Source: Clavulina sp. PMI_390 (lineage: Eukaryota > Basidiomycota > Agaricomycetes > Cantharellales > Hydnaceae). Taken from it: 64,000 bases of DNA. The notes beneath the pieces were generated by a model. The model was given only the letters and a program-made list of their open reading frames with translations. It was not told the origin of the DNA and did no database searches. The position numbers and the translations under genes were made by a program. Numbering within the stretch: position 1 is the first letter of the stretch; each line of letters opens with the position of its first letter. Below are positions 22,250 through 34,676 of this stretch, piece after piece. The stretch is from NCBI GenBank assembly GCA_015039315.1, contig WIDE01000033.1:48722-112721 (forward strand). The letters are read 5' to 3'.

Positions 22250-23735
22250 TCACGAGGGCATGTACCAGACGTACATACCATCATCGTAAAGAAGTACAGG
22301 AGATTCCACATCAGTATTATACAGACCCCCAGTGTTCTGATCCTGGTTCGTGTTACGTTCCAGCAGCGGATATGGATGGAACCTTGTGCTGGTGGGGAGG
22401 GAGCTGCGGATCCGGAGATCGCTGGCCGTAGAGGCCGATGATGAAGTCGCGGAAGATTCCTGCAGATGGGACGTATCGCTACCAGTCCCATGAGGGTTGG
22501 CATAGTTAGTGGGTCCACCGAAATCCGCAGCGCCCTGTGTAGTGGGGGTGGCAGGGAAATTGAGAATATTTTCACTGGCACTGGTGGTATCGATTGACTG
22601 GGCAGGCGCTGACGCTCCCTCGTTTATTGGGTGGTCAACCCCCAAAGTTAGAGCACGAAAAGATTCCGTAACGGATGGAGCGGGAGGGTGCGATGCGGCT
22701 GATGGAGTCACAAAGCCATGGTAGTGAGAATCTCTGGCTGTTGCGGACGACCCAGAGGCAGCAGTGATCGCCTCTGGGATCATGGCTGCATTAGAGTTCC
22801 CATTAAATGGCGCATGTGGAAATAAAGAGCCAAACGCTTGAGAGCTATCGAAGGGTGGGCCCTCAGACATCAGACTATCCGGGTCCAAATTGAGGGCGGA
22901 ACTTGGCCACGAGGCGAGCCTGAGTAACAAAGCGATAGTGGCCAAGACACCAAAGAATCAATTAGCACTTATTGGGAAAGTGAACAAGAGAAGACATCTT
23001 ACGATCCGTTGAGGGACAAAGAATGAGCAGGAAGCGAGGAACCAGAAGCGGATAGGTACCCTAGCTCATCAATATCTGAGCTATCTACAGGGCCTATTAA
23101 CATCGCAAGGTCGAAGCCATGACGATTGATGCCCTGTTCACCGTCCCTAAAGGACGAAGATGCAGGGTTTGAGTCGGGTTGTACAATGGTGGGATCTGGT
23201 GCAGGTGGTATGACTATCTGATGTCGTGCAAGGATCTCCCTCAACCATGCATTTTCCCGGATCACTTCTTGATGGACCGATGGATCAACCTTGCGGCGCT
23301 TGTCGGCACTCCCGCTCCACTGGCACTATCATTTCAACCGTAGTGCGAAGATCAATCAGCACACATCCTGGTCGCAGCAGGGCCAAAAATATCAGGACGC
23401 ACTTTAATACCGCTCTCCCTGCAGCGCGAACACTCCACCTTGCTGTTTGGGGCGCCGTCACACCTACCGTGACTAAGGGTCACGGCAAAGCAGCGAAGCC
23501 GCGCGCAAGAAAATTAGCAAAAAAGGAAAACCAAAAACCAAAAAACAAAACAAAACAGTAACGAAGCCAAGACTTACATCGCCCGACAGTGCTCGCATGC
23601 TGTCGTTGCGTGAGAGCCCTTATATTTGGAGGGCCTTCTAGGCTGCTTGGGCTCTTGAGGTTGTTCACTGTCATCAATACTTCCTGAGCCATGAGGATAG
23701 GGCGATGCGGTACGTAGCCCTTGAGGGACAGACAT
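22250..23735 (-). CDS. Zn2Cys6 protein lacking the central domain (internally deleted paralog)
   Basis: Starts MSVPQGLRTASPYPHG. The zinc cluster is spliced from three exons: ACEHCRA, then (acceptor CCCTTAG at 23475-23481) HGRCDGAPNSKVECSRC, then CQWSGSADKRRKVD; the Cys spacing C-x2-C-x6-C-x9-C-x2-C-x6-C fits. A short helical stretch (QEVIRENAWLREILARHQ) follows. After VDSSDIDELGYLSASGSS the protein goes straight to a Ser/Thr-rich tail (TASDLRIRSS, FHPYPL, LLYDDGMYVWYMPS). The full-length neighbour at 24953-28457 has the same head and the same tail but about 2 kb more between them, encoding the central regulatory domain. No frame damage is seen, so a small DNA-binding protein without effector domain could be made. 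DNA binding is inference. Confidence 0.6.
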
Positions 23736-24952
23736 GGTGAATTGGTTTAAACTGGAGCTTTTGTTGAGCCCTTCAAAGTAAGGATAATAGAAGCTGATGG
23801 TACGAAACCCTTGTGAGTGGTTGGTAGGAAGGGGGAAACGCTGGAGCGACAACCCTTCTTAGGGCCCTTTCCAAGCTGGTCCATGATTTGCAGCCGCCGT
23901 GAGCTTTTCCGGGCCTCATGTTCTCAGTGGTCATAGGGGCACAGCTCGCAGGAAGGTTATCACAGATGCTCAAATCTGGTAAGCGAGGTCCGCGTCGGGC
24001 ATGATTTGCCTTGGTAGTAAGCGATTCGCAAATCATGAAAAGATAGGAAGTACCAGTGACTCATTTTTTGAGTGTTTGAACGGCGCTGATAACGCGGCGT
24101 TCGCCACCCGCTTGTCAATCTTCCATGTGACTATTCATGGAAATCCAGGATACGATGCGAGGTTCCAAGGTCAAGCAACAATCTCTAGCAGGCTACGGAC
24201 CACATAGCTTACAGATGATGCGCTTGGTATGGTACCGTATTTAGCGCCCTATTTTGAAGAAGGTTCTGTATATACGCAATCTCAAATCCCGGAAGTGGTC
24301 GGAGAGCCCCTCTGGCAATCAATTTTGAATCCGGAGCCTTAAGCTTGCCGTCGGGCTGGGAGCGGGAGCACCAGATGACGTCTAGTGACGCATATGTAAT
24401 CCCTGCACGCACGAAGCTATTAATTTGGGACAATCGCACATTAGCCCTCGCCTTTACGGCACACTGCAATTTGCCAACGAATTGTTGTCCCATCAACAGA
24501 CTATACCTTCGAATCTCACTATTTGATACGGAGACAATTTAGAAGCGGCCATCGACCCCATAAGGGTTTCATCATCAGCCTATCCACGAACGATGTAATA
24601 ATAATGTCGCCCGTGCGGTCTGCTACGGCAGCTTCAATCCCTAAGCCACTAGATGTAGGACAGTAGCAGTCAGCGAATAGGAATATTATTGGAAGAAACA
24701 GGTGCGATGCAGGATGGTGGTACAAGTGGAGTATGAGTGGGTGCAGACGTCGAACCATAAGTATGATAAGGACAGCGGCAATGCATCAGCAGACGAGGCG
24801 ATGTGCAAGATGGTACAAGTGTAACAGAAACTTGGAGTGAAGAGGTTGTACAACTAGTACCGGGCGGAGTACTAACTGGGAACAAATACTAGTAATAAGT
24901 GAGAGAAAAAAGAAAGGTGACAAAGGATGTAACATTCTGGGTCTGTACTTCT
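23736..24952. other. Promoter of the truncated regulator and 3' flank of the next copy
   Basis: About 23750-24070 resembles 28500-28800 upstream of the full-length copy (AATCATGAAA tract then a CACTGAGTCAT-like sequence). About 24610-24905 repeats 21960-22200. A block at 24280-24330 (ATCTCAAATCCCGGAA) recurs near 29030 and 34130. No gene is supported. Confidence 0.5.
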
Positions 24953-27900
24953 TCATGAGGGCATGGACGGGTCAATGCACCAGGCATACATACCGTCATC
25001 ATAAAATTGTGCGGGATATACCGGATCGGTACTGTACTGACCCCCGGCGTTCTGGTTCTCGTTTGTATAATGTCCTGGCAGCGCATAGGGATGGAACCTC
25101 ACGCTGGTAGACGGGGAGCTGCGGATCCGGAGATCGCTAGCTGTAGCAGTTGTTGACAAGGCTGCAGAAGAATCCAGTGACTGAAGTGTCGGTGCCTCCT
25201 CACTACCAGTACCGTGAGGATTGGCATATTCAACAGGCCCACCAACGTCCCAACTGTCTTGAGGAGCTGAGCTAGCAGAGAAGTGAGGGAAAGTCTGGTT
25301 GGCACTACTGGCATGGATTGGTTGCAGCGTCGCCGACGTTCCCTCATTCGTTTGGGGGCCACCAACCAATGTCGGGGCGAGAAATGGCTCAGTAGTGGGT
25401 GGGACGGCAGGATAAGAAGTAGCCGACAGAGCTTCAAGACCACATGAGTGAGGGTCTGTGGTTGTCGCAGATGGCGCAGATGCAGCAATGTTTCCTGTAG
25501 GTACCACAGCTATGGTAGAGTTCCCATCCGATACCAAATTTGGAAATAGAGAACCCCCAACCATTAGACCATCCGTTCCAGCGTGGGCGAAGGAATTTGG
25601 CCACGAGGCAGACCTAAACGGCCACGCAATGGTGGTCAAGGCATGCGGGATCGGTTAGTATGTGGTCGAGGGTAAACAGGAGAAGAAGATGCCTCACGAT
25701 GCGCCGAGGGACTGAGAAAGAGAGGGTGGTGAAGAGCCAGAAGTGGATAGATACCCTAGCTCATTAATGCCCAAGCTAGCCACAGGGTCCATCGAACTAG
25801 TGCTCGGAACGATCTTATGTTGCGCTTCTACGTCGTAGTCCACCTGGCTGTTCACTGCTGATCCTTCCAGTGCCCATTCTAATTTCTGTGCTGCGTCCAA
25901 CCCTGACGGCCAACTCTTTCCGATGGCCTTAAGCCATTCTATGGACTTGTGAACCCTCGTACGAGCCCTTTCTCCTGCTAAAGCGATACGTTTTCCTGCT
26001 CCAACCCGGGTCGTAATACCGCGTAACGAAGTTTGTCCGATTCGATAGACCATCTCCACTATTTCGGGATGAGAATTTCCCACTCCAAACAGCTCATGGT
26101 ATCTTTCAAGGATGGCAAGGGCACGATCAGCAGCCTTGACGCATTCCTTGTTTGCGATGGCGACGAGGGTATCTATGTAAGCCTCAACCTCACGTCTCAT
26201 GATTAGGGTCCCGTCTATGGAGGGTGAAACGTGTTGAGACTTGGGACGCGGGTGCAGCTGGGAGCTCGAGGCGGCGGGACTGGGCTGGGATCGAGACTGG
26301 GTTTGGATATTGGGAATGGGATGGCTGGGGGTGGGAGCATAGAGCTCTAATTGGTAAAACGATTCCAATAGTAGTAAGCTAAGGCATTCTACTTCCAGAT
26401 TGACCAAAAAGATCTGGGGAGGGGAAGTTTGATTCGCTGGATCACTGATGCGCAACTCGAGCGGCAGCTTCTCGCGCCATTCACCAATGGAGAAATGCCT
26501 ATTGATACGAGGATATGTCAGACAATACACTGGGCGAGTACATACGATCGGATCATCAATATTTGCATAGTTTAGATCAAACTCACCTGAGTACTGCAAC
26601 CCCATGGATTTGCTTTTTGGATCCAATCCAATGTTCAAGATCCAGTTCGGAGAGGACTTTCATTATGCCAGGAACCAGACTCATGAGCTGGACCTCAGCA
26701 ACAAAGGACTTTGATAGGAGTGCTTTGGTAGTGAATGAATCGCCCTGAGGAGATGTCCATTCCAGATCTATGTTATCCAACCGCAAGTCAGTTGGAGTGT
26801 CTTTCATGTCGCCCTCGCTCAGAGGTAACGCCTGATTTCGGCCTAGATAAAGTTGCCGCCGCCTATGCTATGATTCCAGATGTCTTTTCAGTATTAGGGT
26901 GATGAAACCGAGCAAAATCCGCCTCGGATGTGCGAATTAGACGACGGCGGTGTGGACCTACCTGAGTCAAAACACTCTGATACACCAACGCCCTCTCGAT
27001 ATAGTCGTCATTAGCAACTCGCCGACTTGGTAGTTGTGAGTGCATTCCCACTAAGGATACATGTTCATAAGCAATCACGAATATGCCACAAAAAAGATCG
27101 AGTTATTCACAGGCTTGTAAACCATTGGTTGCCTTACCTAGTGATTGAGTTGTGAGTGTTTTCCACGTCATAGTCACCATATAGGATTGAAAATGCAGGG
27201 AAAGGAGCTTACCGAGGCACATCCACTCCTTGGTATACTCACCCAAGCCATTATAATACGTTGATAAAAGAGCTAACCCCTGTATTGTGCTCAATGTAGG
27301 CTGCCTCTCCTCCTCGTCCAATGATTTCTTGGCCTCGGTGATGAAGCTTTCCTGGATAGTCCTAGATCTTAGGTATGAATCCTCAGCCAAGGGTAGTCCA
27401 ATCGCAATAAGAACATTGTGAAGCATTGCAGCATAATGATGGACACGCGGTTTTGGTCTGGGAGCCTCGGTCCAAGTGGAAAGATCTCTGAGGAAGAGGT
27501 GTGGGATGACAGGCAGGGTCAAAGATGTGATGAACCGCAGGGATTTAGTGACGATATCATCATGCTGCTCCCGCGTAATGAGAGGGCGGCCAGTCTCGTC
27601 GGATGGCAAACAGTCGCTCCAGTGGGTGGAAGATAGTGTCTCACGACCGGTCAACTCGTGAATGGGGTTGACATATGCCACGCGGGATTCTGAGTGCAAA
27701 AAGCCAGGAATGTGTGGCTGACATGATTGGACGGCCGGTGCTCCAGGTGCGAAGGCTTCTGCAAATGGGGTGGGCAAGATCGTAGAACCAAAGCCTTGAC
27801 CAACACGTTTCATATCACAGTCGCAACGACGCCTCTCGTCACCTGAATGAGCGCAGTCCGAGACGGGTTGCGCGGTTGTATGATCTGATGCAAGTTGCAT

Positions 27901-28457
27901 GGGGAGGTTGTGTTCCTCTACTATTTGCCTCAACAGCATGTTTTCCTTCCTAAGGTCAGCAATCGTCTTTTCCTGTTCTCGATTGATCATCACTTGTTCT
28001 AGATAGATGCGCGAATCGACGTTACGGCGCTTGTCGATAGATTCACTCCATTTGCACTACCATTCCGATAGGGATCCCAAGAATGAGTGGTAGATATGCT
28101 AGTTAGTGATGCTACTGCTGAACCCGGAATCATGTGACGTACTTTGAGTGATTTCTCCTTGCAGCGCGAACACGAAGCTCCCTCGGTATTGGGAGCGGTG
28201 TCACACTTGGCCTTCCTATATCAGAACGATGGAAGTGGCAGAGCCGCGCGCCTAAGCAAAAATGCCGCAAATAGAAGTACTGAAATCAAGACTCACGCTG
28301 CACGACAGGGTTGGCATGCTGTCGTTGCGTGAGAACTATCGGGTTTCGAACGCTTCTTAAGCTTTCTGGGACCCTGAGATTCTTCATTGTCATCGATACC
28401 TGTGCCCAAGTCGTGATGATGAGGCGGTGCGTTAGGCGGCCCACGCGGGACAGACAT
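24953..28457 (-). CDS. Zn2Cys6 transcription factor, full-length paralog TF-A
   Basis: Start MSVPRGPPNAPPHHHD at 28457. Zinc cluster in three exons: ATTACQPCRAA, KAKCDTAPNTEGASCSRC, CKWSESIDKRRN, with correct six-Cys spacing. A coiled-coil-like linker (REQEKTIADLRKENMLLRQ) is followed by a fungal-specific regulator domain: ITSLTLPVIPHLFLRDLSTW, HYAAMLHNVLIAIGLPLAE, LSTIQGLALLSTYYNGLGEY. Next blocks: RVANDDYIERALVYQSVLTQ (about 26990-27040), LRLDNIDLEWTSPQGD, FSIGEWREKLPLELRI, VAIANKECVKAADRALAILE, IGQTSLRGITTRVGAGKRIA. The tail (TASDLRIRSS, FYDDGMYAW) matches the truncated paralog. About ten exons; internal boundaries between 27100 and 26600 are approximate. Target genes unknown. Confidence 0.7.
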
Positions 28458-29480
28458 CTTTGGTTGGCCGGATACCAGCTTTAACTAGGTAAAGGTAATA
28501 GGAGCTGAAGAGTAGAAGCTAGTTTTCGTTTGTGAGGGGTTCGGAGGAAGGGGGGAAAACAGAAAGCGAGGGGGATGACCTCTCTTTGAGCCCGCCCAGA
28601 CTCCCTTGTGATGTCCAGCCACCTGTAACAATCCCGGCCTCATGTTCGTGAGGATCATAGAAACACAGGTTGTTGGATTCACTACTAGGAACGCCATGGC
28701 AGCTGCTCCGATAAGGTAAGCGAGGCATGACGCGGGGATGAGCTGCGTCGGCGCCCGGGCGCGCGGTTCGCGAATCATGAAATAAGAAGCGCCACTGAGT
28801 CATGCTGTCTGATGGTGCAATTCCCCCACTTCTGCGTGATAAACATGTACCTGGCTGTCAGTGAGATCAGTTCTCTGGAGAATTGATGGTAATGTTGCGC
28901 GAGGTTTTGAGGCTATTCAACCATCCCAGCCGAGCCCTGGACCACATGGCTGCACAAGCTATGGGGTCGCTAAGGTTCTGCAACGAGTACGGATTCAGTA
29001 AATAAATATGTAGCTTGCATGCGTGCGATCTCAGATCCCGGAACTCATCGGAACTCCTTCGGCCTTCGGCTTTAAATCTAGGTCTATCTCGGTTTTCGAG
29101 AGCAATCGTGCAAAATTGGTGAGAAAAATTCAAGAAGGTGTGGAGTCATGGAGAATACAATCATCATGGCAAAGGAATACCCGTACATCGTATCAAGCAA
29201 CGGTTGACTTTAGTATATGTAGCATGATGTGGCCAATAGGGAATCAGGGACTGTCGACAAAATGGAAGCAGGCATGATCAAGAACAAAAAATGCAGATTA
29301 TTGGAGCAAGTAACGCAGTAGTATTAATATACAAGCAAGAGCGAAGATGAAACGCGTGGACTACAGAAATGATATCGCATAACTTTCAGGGAATTCCCTG
29401 GAGGCTACGCGAGCAGTGGGGCCAGCAAACAACGAACCCACCCAGAGGTGTGGGAATCAAAGGGAAAAGTTGAATAGTCA
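28458..29480. other. Promoter of TF-A and 3' flank of TF-B
   Basis: The part next to TF-A (28458-28805) is a copy of the region upstream of the truncated paralog. The part around 29020-29100 (GATCTCAGATCCCGGAACTC) resembles 34130-34200 downstream of TF-C, marking the repeat unit. No gene is supported. Confidence 0.5.
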
Positions 29481-32400
29481 TCACTCTGTGAGCCGTGCAC
29501 GCGTGCTATTCTCGAATTCATCCTCGGCAGGATGCAAAAGCTCAGTGCGCATGCTCCCCTGATCCTGCCTCCGGTGCGTGGAACGGCTCTGCTGTCCATA
29601 TGGCTGGAAGCGAGAGCCGTGCTGAGCGAATGGAAAACCAGTCGAAGGGCGGAAATATTCTTGCTGGCCCTGGAGGATGTGGCTGCCATCATGAAATTGG
29701 GTATCGCTCGCTGTCCAAATCGTGTCCACAGCATCGTTGTCAGCCATGGCACTGAATGGGGCGCCTATTGGAGTCGGATGGATGTTGTGGATTGAATTGG
29801 AGTCAGCAGTAGTGGTACGGGAATCGTCATCGGAGGGCAGGGGTCGTGTGACTCCTGTCGCCGAGTGGTTAAGTGTGTAGAGAGTTTGGGAGGTGTACGA
29901 CATGGGCCGAGCGCCAACAGCGGGTCCAGTCACACGTGCGTCGGAAAACGTTAGGGGGTTTGGATGACTAGAGCCGGGATGAGTGACGGTGGAATGACCA
30001 GTCGCCTGCTCATCAAAGACAAGGAAGTCAGTAACTGCGGCGTCGAAAAGGAAGGGGGGCTCGGCGGGATCCGTGACGTAGGGAGTAAAGGAATCCTGAG
30101 CGCGAGAAGCAACGTTTTCTTGGTCAGCATCTATGAGCTCCCAGTCATTCGGAGCGATCGCTTCGGAAAGCTCTGGGGGTAGGGAGCTATAGTCTGCGAC
30201 TTGTGAGCCATAAAGTGGGCGTCCAGGGTATAAGAAGTCAGAACTAGGTGACACCTCGAACTTATCAAAGCCCAAGGAATACATCGCATCAATCGTATCG
30301 CCACCGCGTGTTGTGGCCATCTCCCGCATCTTCGCTTCCTCGCGTTTCACACCCCATTGATCCATCAGCTTGGCCAGCACCCCATCCAACTTCTGCGCCG
30401 CATCCAGCGCCGTTGGATAAGTTTTCCCAATAATCTTGAGCCACCTTACGCACTGCTCGACTCTTGAACGAGCTTTTTCACCAGCAAAAATCGTGCGTCT
30501 CCCAGCACCATCGCGCATCCCGGGGATAATGCCTCGCAGTGAGGTTTCTCCGATCTGATGAACTATCTGCACCATGGTGATGTTGGTATTCTCTAACCCA
30601 AATAGTTTGTTGTATCCAGCGAGGAGCGCAAGAGCATGGTCTGCGCTCTGGACGCATTCCACATTTGCAAGTGCAACGAGACGTTGGAAGTCACGTTCAT
30701 CCTGGTGCTGCTTTAAGTCTGTAGATTGGGCGTGGTTGAGAGGTTGGCTCCCGTTAATATGGAAGAGCGAAGGTTGTGATTGTGTTTGAGATTCCAGACC
30801 AGGAGGGGTACGTTGAAGAAGACGGGGACGTAGTTCAGATTGATAGAATGCCTGGAGGAGGAGCAACTTGAGCCACTGGCAAGTCAAATTCATCACCCAG
30901 ATGTGTGGGGGACAAGTGCTCTCTCTAGGGTCATCGATTTGTAACTGAGGTGGCAGGGCTTTATCCCATGCGGAAATGGATCTCCTGTTCGATAAAAAAA
31001 TTTAGGAACAAGGGGTGAGGGAAGGAACTACAGGCCATTTATTGTCAATAGAACGAAGTAAGGAGAACTCGCCATATTTTCGTGACTTCGTGGACTTTCT
31101 GTATGCTGGTTGCTCGATCGTCGAAGTCGTCATCAAAAACAGCTTTCATAATACTGGGTGCATGGTCCAAGAGCTTCACCTCCGCGATAAATGATTTCGA
31201 TAGAAGCCCATCGGCGCTCAAGACCCGTCCATCAGGGGATGCCCAATGGATAGACTGATGATCTAGTCGAAAATCAATCGGAGGAGGGGGATATTTGAGG
31301 TTGTTTTCTCCAAGAGGTGATGCTTGGTTTCGCCCAACAAACAGCTGCCAGAGTTTGTTCTGGTGTAAGCGCAATGGGAAGAGAGGGAGCGATACATCAG
31401 TGCTTGATTCATTGCCAGACAAATATCTTCCAAAATACTGACATGAGTCGAAACACTCCAATAAACCCAGGTTCTCTCGATATAGTCGTCGTTGCCAACT
31501 AGCCGAGGGGGCAACGGGACGTGTAACCCAACTACAAAGTGAGAAGTTGGTGAGTGACGTAGGATCTCAGTCAACAGCTAAATAAAAACTAACGAGTATA
31601 TGCCACATGATTCGCCATACCTATACGCACAAGAAAGACGATTGTCAGTTTTTACTCAAAATATGTCTGCAAACACCAAAAAGGCAAGAAAACTCACCAA
31701 AATAATTCCAACCAATAGTGTGCTCACTCCAACTACTATAGTAGGTCGATAAGAGAGCTAGGCTCTGCACTGTGCTAAGAGTAGGATGCTCTAGCTCATG
31801 ATCAAGCCACTTCTTCGCTTCGACGATGAAATTATTCCTGAATTCTCTCGTTCTCATCTCTGGATTCTCAGAGAATGCCAGAGATAACGCAAGGATGACG
31901 TTATGGAGGACGCGACTGTAGTGAGCGACGCTTGGTTTAGGGTGTGGCGAGTTAATCCAGATGGCAAGGTCACGGAGGAAGAGGTGTGGAATGACGCGAA
32001 GCGTGAGAGGTGTAATGAACAAAAAGCATTTATTGAGCACGCTATCATGTTGTGTGCGCGTGATCAATGGGTCCCCGTTCGCAGCATGCGGGAGATAAGT
32101 GGACCAGCGGGGGTCGGGTTCCGTATCATAGCCAGTGAGCTCGTGGAACGGCGTGACGCGGCTCACGCGCGATGTTGAGTGGGAGTAGCCCACAATGTGG
32201 CCGAGGCGTGGTGTGCTGGGCTGTGCTCCAGGGCCGAATGTGTTGGCAATGTAGCTGTGCAACACCAGTGAGCCAAAGCCTCTAGACGTACTTCTCATAT
32301 CGCGATCGTCGTCACCGTGATCCTTACGATCATCAAAAGAGGATGGTTGAGAGCCTTCAGTAGGGCTGGATGCTGTGGCATCGGAAGGAAGCTGAAATTG

Positions 32401-32914
32401 GATATTTTTCGATTCAAGAAGGCTTATGAGATAGCTTATATCGTGAGACTTGACATCAATCGTCTTCTCATGTTGCTCAATGAGCGTCTCCTGTTGTTGA
32501 TAAGCTTGCTTGCTAATGTTACGACGTCTATCAACCGTTGTACTCCAAGTACACTATAGATAGACGATGAAAGCTTCAGTTTCAATCGCAGGACAACATC
32601 GGAATCGGAAGCAAAGAAAATTGCGCATACCTCCCTGTTACCTGCGATACAGGTCGAGCATGGCAGTTGAGGGTTTTCAGGACTGCCATCACAGCCAGAG
32701 TGTCTAGGGCGGCGAAATGAGACGAATGGAGGTTGCGGCGACTCGAAGGTCACACTGACCTATCACGACAGGATTCACAAGCCTTAGGGGCATTCGAACG
32801 TTTCCGCCCAGCCCGCTTGAGGGAATTCTTGCGCTGCCCTGGATCGTCGCCTTGGCCGTCATCGTAACTTCTAACGGCTCTACCTCTAACATCGGTGTCT
32901 TCAATGTGGTCCAT
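29481..32914 (-). CDS. Zn2Cys6 transcription factor, paralog TF-B
   Basis: Start MDHIEDTDVRGRAVRS at 32914. A basic stretch (KRAGRKRSNAPKA) precedes the zinc cluster spliced from three exons: CESCRDR, HSGCDGSPENPQLPCSTC, CTWSTTVDRRRN. Linker helix QQQETLIEQHEKTID. Central regulator domain: FITPLTLRVIPHLFLRDLAI, HYSRVLHNVILALSLAFSE, LSTVQSLALLSTYYSSWSEH. Further shared blocks: RLVGNDDYIERTWVYWSV, LLSKSFIAEVKLLDHAPSIM, NLTCQWLKLLLLQAFYQSEL, VALANVECVQSADHALALLA, HQIGETSLRGIIPGMRDGAG. The last exon, ending at 29481, continues into an acidic, Ser/Thr-rich tail typical of activation regions (TELLHPAEDEF). Strong similarity to TF-C in domain order and sequence. Some internal splice sites near 31000-31650 are approximate. 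Confidence 0.72.
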
Positions 32915-34676
32915 GGTAGAATATAGTATGGGGTGGGATCGGATTACGCTTTAGAGCTTGCGTTTGTTGCCAATGGAGAGGAGGGCTGGGAGAGCAGAAA
33001 GCATCATTATGCAAGAATGCGTCACTTAAGAGGGCAGCGATTGAGTCTGGCGCCTGGGGAAGCCGCCCGCTTATGATGAAGTGGCGCGGCCGCATGTGAT
33101 ATGGACGTATCTGGATTACGTTGGTAGATTGAAACGGCTCAAAGTGCCTTGTAATTCGTTTGTGGATCATCAAAAAAACCCTGAGTCAGCCGGAATCTTG
33201 GAGTTGGAGTGGGGCATCAATACTGTCGCTTCTAACGCGGCTTGAATCATTACGCCCGAGTCTAAGGAAAATCACACCCAGATAAGAAATAGGCCTCATG
33301 TAGCCGTAGGTTCGGCTGTCTGCCATTACCAGAACTGGCGCCTGCCCATCTCACACTGACAGGTGATGCCGCTCGCGGAAGTCTGAGCACAAACTCCAAC
33401 TCCGAACAATAAGGGTGTCAAGCACGTTCGCAACGTCGGCTTGTCCGATGGGGCGATCGAAATCAGCTGCTGACGCTCGGCGGTTGAACACTGTTCGTGA
33501 CAGTCACCATCGGAAGTCTTCGTTCAAAGCCCATCAACTCGAGTATTTCTCCCAATTCATTGGCGGTTAAGCTGCGGGATTCACCCGAATAGCGCTCAAA
33601 TCGCCTCTAAATCGGGGACCGTGATCTTCCCATCATGGCTTCCGCGCGTGCAGGACTCGTGCGTGGATGACCCACCCAGGCTTGCATATATTCAAGTCAC
33701 AAGTATCTCTGACTACTCAAATGTCTTTCTATTACATAGCGTCACTTTATATAGATAGAGAGCTCTATAAATGAAAATTCTATCTCTGTAGTACTGCCCC
33801 GCCGTCGCAATTGCCGCCACCGATTTCCTGCGGTTCCAGGCCACTCGCAGATCTCTCGTTATTCTCCCCGGGGTCCAATAGGGACAAATAGGAGCGCTAT
33901 TTTGTCAAGGCTCGCGAAGTGTCGATCGCACGGCGTCCAGCGCCCGCGTGTTAGGAACCTACCCCGCTATGAAATACAGCCCCACTATGGCTGCGAGTTG
34001 ATGCCAACATCGCGCGAACTTTCCAAGTGAGTCAACAATGCCCACGAACTATGGAACACAGTGCGTTACAAGTTCTGGGCTTAGTATGGATCTGTAGCTA
34101 GCGCTAGATGTAATTAACTTGTTGGTGTGCGATCTCAGATCCAAAACTTGTTGAAGAACTCCCTCAGCGATCCGCTCTATGTTCGGGCCCAACTCGGTAT
34201 CAAGATTCAAAACAATTAAGTCGAATAATCACATGTGCGTGGAGTGTAAAATGGCGTACAGTGATACAGAGTAAGACAGCGGAAGGAGAGAAAAATGCTG
34301 ATAAAGCGTGGATTAGCAAACGGTAAAATGTATCGTCTACGTGGACATGTAAGTGAGGAAGAGTAGGCGTGGGCTACGTCAACCTACCAAAAATTCGAAT
34401 GAAATACACGGTATATAATATAGGAGAAGGTGGTCAGGGTATCGGGAGCGTAGATGAACTGAAAGTGGACGCAATATAGTACAGAAAGTACAAATCATTG
34501 AACCAAGCGAGATAGGTGCACAAGTAAGAGAAAAGCTGAACTTCGAAGTCTAATAAGTAAAATCTTTTACAGCTTTCAGGGACTTCCCCGGAGGCTAAGC
34601 ATTCAGTGAGAATAATCGACAGTGTTCTGATCTCACCTACAAATGTAAAAATCGGAAGTGGAAGCTTAGATTCCCA
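32915..34676. other. 1.8-kb spacer between TF-B and TF-C with a duplicated upstream block
   Basis: No gene is supported. About 33465-33600 is similar to 38845-38980 upstream of TF-C (GGTTGAACACTGTTCG, GGAAGTCTTCGTT, CATTGGCGGT and ACCCGAATAGC against near-identical tracts). About 34130-34200 resembles the TF-A and TF-B downstream blocks. These mark the ends of a tandemly duplicated unit. Confidence 0.5.
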
